Part shown: piece by piece, positions 1 through 6,047 of the stretch
Layout: each line of letters begins with the position of its first letter
Position numbering within the stretch: position 1 is the first letter of the stretch
Assembly: GCA_036389375.1 (NCBI GenBank)
Contig: DASVQA010000006.1
Span: forward strand, 1 to 12,418
Reading direction: 5' to 3'
Source: QHXQ01 sp036389375
GTDB taxonomy: Bacteria > Acidobacteriota > Blastocatellia > Pyrinomonadales > Pyrinomonadaceae
DNA length: 12,418 nt
Program-made: the position numbers and the translations under genes
The notes under the pieces: model-generated
What the model saw: the letters and a program-made list of their open reading frames with translations, nothing else
Told to the model about the DNA's origin: nothing
Database searches by the model: none

Positions 1-966
1 CATCACGAACACTGGACGGCGCGCGCCGTGCGCGACACAGGCACGGAGATCAATCAGGTGCTTCGGGCTTACGCGCCGCAACTGCCTGAGCGCGTCGCCG
101 AGATCATCGAAGGTCGTTTCCAACCGGCGTGGCTCGCGCAACTCGTCTCGTCGCAGTTGGACGTTGACCGCATGGACTATCTTCTGCGCGATTCGTTGAT
201 GACCGGCGCGAAATACGGCATCTACGATCTTGAATGGATCATCAACGCGCTCGCGGTCGATGAAGCCAACGACCGCATCTACGTCGCGGCGCGCGGCATC
301 TATGCCGTCGAAGAATACTTGCAGGCGCGCTACTACATGTTCCGGCAGGTCTATTTTCATCGCACGCTGCGCTCGGCCGAAGCCGTCCTGCGCTCGACGC
401 TCCGGCGCGCGCTCGCGCTCGTCGCCGAACAGGCAGACGTGTGGTGCGCGCCCGCGACCGCCTTTGCCAAGATGCTCCACCGCGAGCCGCTCACGATCAT
501 GGATCATCTTGAGATGGACGATTCCGACGTGCTCTTTCATCTCAAACAGTGGCGGCGGGCCGCCGACCCCACGCTCCGCGATCTGAGCACGCGCTTCATC
601 GGCCGCCGTCTCTTCAAAGCGATTGATCTGGACATGCCGGAGGACGAGCGCGCCGATTTTCTGACGGCGGCGCGCGCAGTCGTCGCCCGCGCAGGCTTTG
701 CGCCCGACTACTACTTCATCGAAGATCAAGCGGGCGACGTGCCCTACTACAACTATTACCGCGCCGACGCAGAACCGAAGGCGCGCATCTACGTCGAGGA
801 CGGCTACGCCCGCCCGCGCGTCCGCGAGATCAGCGAAGTGAGCGAGGCCGTGCGCGGCTTGCAACGCTACGAACTCCATCGCGTCTGCTTCCCGCCCGAA
901 GTCAAAGACGAAATTTACGCGCTCTACCATGCCACCAGCACGACGGCGCAGGTGGCCGGCGATTAA
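1..966 (+). CDS. HD-superfamily phosphohydrolase (COG1078 type), 5'-truncated by window edge
   Basis: The frame is open from base 1, so the N-terminus lies outside the window; 321 residues are visible and a GTG at 28 is internal. The visible part begins HHEHWT and contains SSQLDVDRMDYLLRDS and a GIYAVEEYLQARYYMFRQVYFHRT segment, which I recognise as hallmarks of the COG1078 family, related to dGTPase-like enzymes such as Enterococcus EF1143. Members are metal-dependent phosphohydrolases; those characterised cleave dNTPs to deoxynucleoside and triphosphate. The first Asp of DVDRMD is the likely fourth metal ligand; the upstream His and His-Asp ligands are cut off. No membrane segment or signal is visible, so the protein is probably cytosolic. 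It ends 12 bp before the next gene, so co-transcription is possible, although that neighbour is an unrelated envelope protein. Family assignment is confident; substrate is not known. Confidence 0.88.
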   Translation, partial: HHEHWTARAVRDTGTEINQVLRAYAPQLPERVAEIIEGRFQPAWLAQLVSSQLDVDRMDYLLRDSLMTGAKYGIYDLEWIINALAVDEANDRIYVAARGIYAVEEYLQARYYMFRQVYFHRTLRSAEAVLRSTLRRALALVAEQADVWCAPATAFAKMLHREPLTIMDHLEMDDSDVLFHLKQWRRAADPTLRDLSTRFIGRRLFKAIDLDMPEDERADFLTAARAVVARAGFAPDYYFIEDQAGDVPYYNYYRADAEPKARIYVEDGYARPRVREISEVSEAVRGLQRYELHRVCFPPEVKDEIYALYHATSTTAQVAGD

Positions 967-978
967 GCTCCACGAGTT

Positions 979-1911
979 ATGCTCTCAGGCCTCCACCAAC
1001 GCGTGCGCATACATCTGACGTTGCGTCTGCTCTGCTCGGTCTGCGCCTGTCTGTTAGCTTGTCTCGCGTGCGCGCACAAGACCATTGCGCGCCCCGCGCA
1101 GGTGGCCATCCTCGATCTCGGCACGGCGCAGACGGCCGAGCGCGTCGCAGATAAGTTAACGCAATCGTTCGCCAAACTGCCGGACTTTGCGGTCGTCAAC
1201 CGCGCGCAGAGTCGCGCGGCGGCGCGCGGCATCGGTTACGCGAGTTCGCTCAACCTGTCGCTCGCGGAGGCGCGCGATCTCGGCACGGCCATCGGCTGCG
1301 ATTTCTTCATCACGGGCGAGGCGCAGACCTTGCGCCGCTCCGCCTTCGAGCGCGCGGACTATTACGAAGCGTACGCCGCGCTGTTTCTCGTCAGCACGCG
1401 CACGGGCCGCCTGTTGCTGTGGGAACAACCGAGCGCCGAGGCCGCGACCGCGCCGGCCGCGGAGCAGGCGTTGCTCGCGGAACTCGAACGACGCGCCGCG
1501 TGTTACGCAGAACTGCTGCGCGCTAAACGCGAGGCCGAGCAGGCCGAGAAACTGCTGGCGCTCACGCTTGATGCGCCGGTCATCGCGGACGGGGCGGCCG
1601 CGGCCGACGACGACGCGGCCGCGCAGATACGTGCGCCGCGCCCGTACCGCCGTTTGCAGCCCGCTTATCCCGAACAGGCCGCGCGCATGTCGGCGGAAGC
1701 GACGGTTGACGTGCTGGTTGAGATTGATGCTAACGGCGAGGTCGGCAAGGTCGAGGTCGCGCGCTGGGCCGGTTATGGTTTGAATGAAGCGGTCGTCGCC
1801 ACCGTGCGGCAGATGCACTTCTTCCCGGCCCTCAGCGACCGCGTGCCCGTTCCCTTCCGCGCGCTCCTGCGCTACAACTTCCGCAAGCCCGCGCAGGCGA
1901 GCCAAAAGTGA
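979..1911 (+). CDS. Envelope protein: CsgG/TolB-N-like domain plus C-terminal TonB domain
   Basis: 310 residues. Residues 1-35 form a signal-like segment: a basic start (HQRVRIH), a hydrophobic cysteine-rich core, then CAHK. Cysteines at 24, 28 and 31 give weak lipobox candidates (LLAC, CLAC), so it could be a lipoprotein or a Sec-exported protein. Residues about 39-150 (AQVAILDLGTA, a VADKLTQSF helix, FAVVNRAQ, GCDFFITGEAQ, then TGRLLLWEQ) resemble the CsgG/FlgO/TolB-N fold of periplasmic proteins. Residues about 218-306 match TonB-C: RRLQPAYPEQA, a VDVLVEIDANGEVGKVEV strand pair, and FFPAL. There is no Pro-rich periplasm-spanning stretch, so it is unlikely to be a classical TonB that energises outer-membrane receptors; such short TonB-C proteins are common in Acidobacteriota. 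The ATG at 979 has no strong Shine-Dalgarno; GTG 1003 is an alternative start. The N-domain call is by resemblance only. Confidence 0.78.
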   Translation: MLSGLHQRVRIHLTLRLLCSVCACLLACLACAHKTIARPAQVAILDLGTAQTAERVADKLTQSFAKLPDFAVVNRAQSRAAARGIGYASSLNLSLAEARDLGTAIGCDFFITGEAQTLRRSAFERADYYEAYAALFLVSTRTGRLLLWEQPSAEAATAPAAEQALLAELERRAACYAELLRAKREAEQAEKLLALTLDAPVIADGAAAADDDAAAQIRAPRPYRRLQPAYPEQAARMSAEATVDVLVEIDANGEVGKVEVARWAGYGLNEAVVATVRQMHFFPALSDRVPVPFRALLRYNFRKPAQASQK

Positions 1912-1924
1912 GTTGCGCTCTTTA

Positions 1925-2012
1925 AGCTCTCTGCGCCTCCGGCGTCTTTGCATGTGGTTATTACTCGCCAAGGAAAGTCTTATGCAAAAGCGCAAGGTAA
2001 GGACGCGAAGCT
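1925..2012. repeat. Imperfect inverted repeat between two genes (CTTTGCG-type)
   Basis: The core arms are GCGTCTTTGCAT (1942-1953) and ATGCAAAAGCGC (1982-1993), which match at 10 of 12 positions when one is reverse-complemented; 28 bases separate them. Weaker complementarity (AGCT, GCG blocks) extends outward to about 1925 and 2012. Nearly the whole 104-bp gap between the TonB-C and S41 genes is therefore one palindrome-like element. Its CTCTGCG/CTTTGCA wording resembles short dispersed intergenic repeats I know from environmental bacterial genomes. There is no T-tract after it, so a rho-independent terminator is not supported. An AAGGAAAG motif followed by ATG at 1982 opens only ten codons. 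Confidence 0.5.
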
Positions 2013-2030
2013 AGTTTGAGTTTGTTACTG

Positions 2031-3341
2031 ATGCGGCGTGAAATTCAGAAGCGTGGTGCGTGTTGGTGCATGTTCATCTGCGCGCTCGTCTGTCTGCTGA
2101 GCGTCGCGCCGCCGCCCCGCTTGTCGCCGGCCGTCGCCGCGCACGGACGGGTGACGGAGACGCGCGCCGGCCGGCTCGCCGTCTTCGACGATGTATCGAC
2201 GACGGTGCGCGCGCGTTATTACGATCCGGCGCTCGGCGGCGTTGACTGGCGCGCTTTGGATGCCTCGCTGCGCCCGCTCGCGGCTGATGCGCGCACGCAG
2301 ACTGAACTCTACGCCGTCCTGCGTCGTCTCGTCGCGCCCCTGCACGACGCGCACACGCGCGTCTATCCACCGGGCGAGTATGCCGACTGGCAGCACCCGC
2401 GCTATCTGACGACCGGCGTGGCCTTGCGCGAGATCGTGGGCGCGCTCGTCGTGGCACGCGTCGAGCCTAAGTCTGAAGCTGCGCGCGGCGGCGTGCGCGT
2501 GGGCGATGAACTGCTGAGCGTTGACGGCATAGAGGCGGCAACTCTATTTGCGCGGCGGCGCGCAGAGTTGGGTGGGAGTTCGACCGCCGCTGCCGCGCGC
2601 CGTGAAGCACTCGCGCGCCTCTTCGACGGCCCCTCGGACGCACCCGTCGCCGCCGTCTTCGCCGACGCACGCGGACGCACGCGCGCCGTGCAACTGCAAC
2701 GCAAGTGGGCCGAGCGCGCGCCCGCATTCAACGCGACCCGCGCGGGCGCTTACGCCATCGTCGCCTTCAACACCTTCACACCGCAGATCGCGCTAGCGCT
2801 GACCCGCGCGCTCCACACAGACCTTGCGCGCGCACGCGGCCTCGTTCTAGACCTGCGCGACAACGGCGGCGGCGACGCCGAAGCTATGACCGACATCGCC
2901 TCGGCCTTTCTGCCGCCGGGTACGAGCCTCGGCAGTTTCACGGATCGCGCCGGTCAGGTGACGGCCGCGCCCCAGACGCGCACGGCGCTTCTGCTCGCGG
3001 CCGACGAAGCCGCGCGTTTTCGCGGCCCGCTTGTCGTGCTCGTCAGCACGCGCACGGCCAGCGCCGCCGAAGTCTTTGTCGCCGCACTCAAGGAACGCGG
3101 GCGCGCGCTTCTCGTTGGCGAAGCGACCTGCGGGTGCGTGCTCGGCATACGTCGCCGCCACACGCTGCCCGACGGCGGCGCGCTCGACTTAAGCGAACTC
3201 GACTATCACACGGCCGCCGGCACACGGCTCGAAGGTGCGGGTCTTGCGCCCGACGAACTGCTTGCGCCCACGCGCGACGACTTGAGTAAGGGGCGTGACC
3301 CGGTCGTTGCGCGCGCGCTCGAACTACGAAAAACGCGCTAA
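2031..3341 (+). CDS. Secreted PDZ-S41 family peptidase homologue without the usual Lys
   Basis: 436 residues from ATG 2031. TTG 2016 is in frame, adds five residues and has a better-placed AAGGA, but that motif belongs to the inverted repeat. Residues 1-37 are a signal peptide (MRREIQKRG, hydrophobic core, cleavage likely after AVAA). A helical S41 N-domain follows, with LHDAHT at about 105-109. A PDZ domain spans about 128-195 (GVALREI, then RVGDELLSVDGIEA). The S41 core includes GLVLDLRDNGGG (about 270-281), VSTRTASAAE with nucleophile candidate Ser344, and VGEATCGCVLG (about 362-372). C-terminal processing proteases have GKG after the conserved Thr; here the Lys position is Cys369. The Ser and the HT motif are kept, so this may belong to the Lys-less S41 group or be impaired. 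Probably periplasmic. Fold is confident; activity and substrate are unknown. Confidence 0.85.
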   Translation: MRREIQKRGACWCMFICALVCLLSVAPPPRLSPAVAAHGRVTETRAGRLAVFDDVSTTVRARYYDPALGGVDWRALDASLRPLAADARTQTELYAVLRRLVAPLHDAHTRVYPPGEYADWQHPRYLTTGVALREIVGALVVARVEPKSEAARGGVRVGDELLSVDGIEAATLFARRRAELGGSSTAAAARREALARLFDGPSDAPVAAVFADARGRTRAVQLQRKWAERAPAFNATRAGAYAIVAFNTFTPQIALALTRALHTDLARARGLVLDLRDNGGGDAEAMTDIASAFLPPGTSLGSFTDRAGQVTAAPQTRTALLLAADEAARFRGPLVVLVSTRTASAAEVFVAALKERGRALLVGEATCGCVLGIRRRHTLPDGGALDLSELDYHTAAGTRLEGAGLAPDELLAPTRDDLSKGRDPVVARALELRKTR

Positions 3342-3421
3342 GCTCAGCGCGCCCGTGCGGCCAATAAACATCTTGCGCGCGTTTGTGCCGCCCGCGCTTT
3401 CGCCTTTCCCGCCTTTGCCTT

Positions 3422-3427
3422 TATATT
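3422..3427 (+). promoter_or_regulatory. Possible -10 element for a leaderless transcript of the MgtE-like gene
   Basis: TATATT stands six bases before ATG 3434, inside an otherwise pyrimidine-rich CTTT-repeating stretch (3395-3421). Transcription would start at or next to the A of the start codon, and no Shine-Dalgarno is visible before that ATG. No convincing -35 hexamer is seen at 16-18 bp. The case rests on position and base contrast only. Confidence 0.35.
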
Positions 3428-3433
3428 GCTTGC

Positions 3434-4669
3434 ATGCTGTATCTGTCGCAGATACTTGGTCGGCCTTTGCGCGATGTCGAGGGCGAGCGCGTGGCGACGA
3501 TCAAGGATGTCATCGTGCGCCTCGGCGCAGACCATCCGCCGGTCACGGGCCTCGTCGCGCGCTACGGGCGGCGCGATTTCTATCTGCCGCGCGTGCGCGT
3601 CGCCCGCATGGACGAACACGGCGCGCAACTCGTCTCCGATACGCTTGACCTGCGCCCCTTCGTGCGCCGCGACGGCGAAGTCATGCTCGCGCGCGACGTG
3701 CTCGACAAACAGTTGATCGACGTGGACGGCAAACGCGTCGTGCGCGTCAACGACGTGCAACTCATCCCGGTCAAAGGCGAGTGGCGCGTGACGGGTGCAG
3801 ACGTGAGTCTGCAAGGCTTGTGGCGCAGGCTCGCGCCCGCAGGGTTTGTCGGTTCGGGTCGCCCCGTCGAAGTGATCGACTGGGCCGACGTGGGTTATCT
3901 GGCGACCGATGCGGCGACCGTCCGCCTGAAATCCTCGCGCGACAAGCTGGCGCGGCTGCATCCTGTCGAGATCGCGCGACTCGCCGAAGCACTCTCCATT
4001 CATCAGGGCGCGGAGGTCGTCGCGGCTCTGGACGACGAGACGGCCGCCGAGACGTTAGAAGAGATGCCCGAAGAAAGTCAGGCGCGCATCATCGGCGACA
4101 TGGACGAGGAACGCGCCGCCGATATACTCGAATGGATGTCGCCCGACGAAGCGGCGGACGTGCTCGGCGATCTGCCCGAAGAGAAGGCCGAAGACCTCTT
4201 GAACCGCATGGAGGGCGACGAACAGGCGGACGTGGCCGAACTGCTGCCTTACGCGGACGACACGGCCGGGGGCCTGATGACCACCGAGTTCGTCACGCTG
4301 CCGCAGAATCTCACCGTCGGCGAAGCCCTCGCCCGCCTGCGCGAGATGGCCGAGACGCCGAACATGATCTACTACCTCTACGTCGTCGCACATGAAGGCT
4401 CTTGGCGTCTGCACGGCGTCATCGCCCTACGCAGTCTGATTCTGGCCGACCCCGACGCGCCGCTCGCCGACGTGATGCGCGAAGAGTTCCAACACGCGCA
4501 CCCTGATGACCCGGCGCAAGAGGTCGCACAGAAGATCGCCGAATATAATCTGCTCGCCCTGCCCGTCGTTGACGACGAAGGCGACATTGCCGGCATCGTC
4601 ACCGTGGACGATGCGATGGAGTTGTTGCTGCCGAAGGGCTGGCGACAGCGTTTGCCGAAAATCTTCTGA
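3434..4669 (+). CDS. Soluble PRC-barrel / MgtE N-domain / CBS-pair protein (MgtE regulatory module without channel)
   Basis: 411 residues from ATG 3434; this start gives MLYLSQILGRPLRD, a natural PRC-barrel beginning, whereas the TTG at 3383 would add an implausible Cys/Arg-rich extension. Residues about 1-75 are a PRC-barrel and about 84-150 a second, weaker one (LARDVLDKQLIDVDGKRV). Residues about 175-270 are the MgtE N-domain: repeated acidic helices (LHPVEIARLAEAL, ERAADILEWMSPDEAADVLGDL) ending in the DDTAGGLMT linker. Two CBS domains occupy about 271-335 and 336-400. The protein ends at KGWRQRLPKIF, where MgtE would start its five-helix Mg2+ channel; no hydrophobic segment exists. In MgtE the N and CBS domains bind Mg2+ and close the pore. 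Here they are free, 55 bp upstream of an Nramp transporter, so I infer an intracellular divalent-ion sensor acting on that neighbour. Domain calls are strong; partner and ligand are inferred. Confidence 0.88.
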   Translation: MLYLSQILGRPLRDVEGERVATIKDVIVRLGADHPPVTGLVARYGRRDFYLPRVRVARMDEHGAQLVSDTLDLRPFVRRDGEVMLARDVLDKQLIDVDGKRVVRVNDVQLIPVKGEWRVTGADVSLQGLWRRLAPAGFVGSGRPVEVIDWADVGYLATDAATVRLKSSRDKLARLHPVEIARLAEALSIHQGAEVVAALDDETAAETLEEMPEESQARIIGDMDEERAADILEWMSPDEAADVLGDLPEEKAEDLLNRMEGDEQADVAELLPYADDTAGGLMTTEFVTLPQNLTVGEALARLREMAETPNMIYYLYVVAHEGSWRLHGVIALRSLILADPDAPLADVMREEFQHAHPDDPAQEVAQKIAEYNLLALPVVDDEGDIAGIVTVDDAMELLLPKGWRQRLPKIF

Positions 4670-4692
4670 TCTCAGATTTCAGATTTGAGATC
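4668..4692. repeat. Small palindrome with tandem CAGATTT at the gene 3' end
   Basis: GATCTCA (4668-4674) and TGAGATC (4686-4692) form a perfect 7-bp inverted repeat around an 11-base loop. CAGATTT occurs twice in tandem (4673-4679 and 4680-4686). The left arm includes the last two bases of the MgtE-like gene's TGA. The AT-rich wording contrasts sharply with its surroundings and resembles simple intergenic repeats. No T-tract follows, so it is not a clear terminator and read-through into the transporter gene is expected. Confidence 0.45.
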
Positions 4693-4724
4693 GCAATTTC
4701 TTATGCCTGACGGAGACCCAAGCG

Positions 4725-6047
4725 GTGGCGCAGACGGGCGCAGATGTGCGGGAGACGGGGCGGCGTCTGTGGCGGCGCGGGGCGCGGCGTGTGCGGCGCA
4801 CGGTCGCGCAGCGGCGTGGACTCGTCGCGTATCTGGCCGTCATCGGCCCCGGCATAGTCGCGGCGAACGCGGGTAACGACGCGGGCGGCATCGCCACTTA
4901 CGCGAAGGCGGGCGCGGAGTACGGCTACGGGCTGCTCTGGACGTTCATTCCGATCACAATCAGCCTCGCGCTCGTGCAGGAGATGTGCGCGCGCATGGGC
5001 GTGGCGACGGGCAAGGGCTTGGCCGATCTGATCCGCGAGCAGTTCGGCGTGCGCTGGACGATGCTCGTGATGCTGGCGCTGTTGGTCGCCAACGGCGGCG
5101 TGACCGTCTCGGAGTTCGTCGGCATTGCGACGGCGACCGAATTGTTCGGCATCTCGAAATACATCACCGTGCCGGCGGCGGGCTTGCTCGTCTGGTGGCT
5201 CGTGGTGAAGGGTTCGTATCGCCGCGTCGAGCGCGTGTTTCTCATCATGTCGCTCGTCTTTGTCGGCTACATCGTGTCGGCGTTCCTCGCGCGCCCGCAC
5301 TGGGGCGCGGTCGCGCAAGGTTTAGTGCGCCCGACGTTCAGCCTCGATGCGCGCTACCTCTTCATGGTCGTGGCGCTCATCGGCACGACCATCTCGCCTT
5401 ACATGCAGGTCTTCGTACAGTCGTCCGTCGTGGAAAAGGGCGTGACCGAAGAGGACTATCCACTGACGCGCCTCGACGTGTGGACGGGGACGCTGTTTGC
5501 GATCTGCGTCGCCTGCTTCATCGTCATTTCGACGGCGGCGACGCTGCACGTGCATGGCTTCACGGGCGAACTGGAATCCGCGGCCGAAGCGGCCCGCGCG
5601 CTCGCGCCGCTGGCCGGCCCTTACGCCAAACTGCTCTTTGGCGTCGGCATCTTCGGCGCTTCAATGCTCGCGGCGGGCGTGCTGCCGCTGGCGACCGCGT
5701 ATTCGATCAGCGAAGCGTTGGGCTTTGAGAAAGGCGTGTCGCGCAGCTTTCGGGAAGCGCCGATCTTTCAGGGCATCTTCACGTTTCTGATCGCCGTCGG
5801 CGCTTTTATCGCGCTCCTGCCGAACCTGCCGCTTTTTCGCGTGCTGGTCGTCACGCAGTTCATCAACGGGCTACTGCTGCCCGTGCTGCTCGTCGCCATC
5901 ACGCGGCTGGCGAGCGACCGCAAATTGATGGGCGCGCACGCCAATGGGCCCCTCTATAATCTGGTCGCATGGCTGACCGTGTTCATCGTCTCGGCACTCT
6001 CGCTGCTGCTGGTCATCGTGCCGTTTTTCGGTGGGGCCGGTAAATGA
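4725..6047 (+). CDS. Nramp-family divalent metal transporter with altered metal-site motifs (possibly Mg2+-type)
   Basis: 440 residues with about 11 hydrophobic helices, an integral inner-membrane protein. The GTG start at 4725 follows GGAG (4712-4715) with nine bases between; the ATG at 4703 is out of frame. The N-terminal 30 residues are strongly basic and cytosolic. Nramp identity comes from GPGIVAANAGNDAGG in helix 1 (41-55), the ANGGVTVSEFVGIATATELFG region (122-142) and GTTISPYMQ in helix 6 (220-228). Canonical Nramps have DPGN in helix 1 and MPH in helix 6; here these read DAGG (Asp52 kept, Asn to Gly55) and SPY (Met to Ser224, His to Tyr226). Loss of the soft Met ligand is the change associated with Nramp-related Mg2+ transporters (NRMT/NMgT). 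The MgtE-like sensor module upstream fits Mg2+. Fold is near certain; Mg2+ as substrate is an inference, and Mn2+/Fe2+ cannot be excluded. Confidence 0.9.
   Translation: MAQTGADVRETGRRLWRRGARRVRRTVAQRRGLVAYLAVIGPGIVAANAGNDAGGIATYAKAGAEYGYGLLWTFIPITISLALVQEMCARMGVATGKGLADLIREQFGVRWTMLVMLALLVANGGVTVSEFVGIATATELFGISKYITVPAAGLLVWWLVVKGSYRRVERVFLIMSLVFVGYIVSAFLARPHWGAVAQGLVRPTFSLDARYLFMVVALIGTTISPYMQVFVQSSVVEKGVTEEDYPLTRLDVWTGTLFAICVACFIVISTAATLHVHGFTGELESAAEAARALAPLAGPYAKLLFGVGIFGASMLAAGVLPLATAYSISEALGFEKGVSRSFREAPIFQGIFTFLIAVGAFIALLPNLPLFRVLVVTQFINGLLLPVLLVAITRLASDRKLMGAHANGPLYNLVAWLTVFIVSALSLLLVIVPFFGGAGK

Noticed and set aside
1156..1995. Long open antisense frame opposite the TonB-C gene
   Set aside because: Arg-rich, low-complexity translation with no recognisable motif, fully opposite a well-supported gene; typical of GC-rich codon shadowing.
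1982..2014. Ten-codon mini-ORF (MQKRKVRTRS) after AAGGAAAG
   Set aside because: It lies inside the inverted repeat and is too short to support as a gene; the RBS-like motif is explained by the repeat wording.
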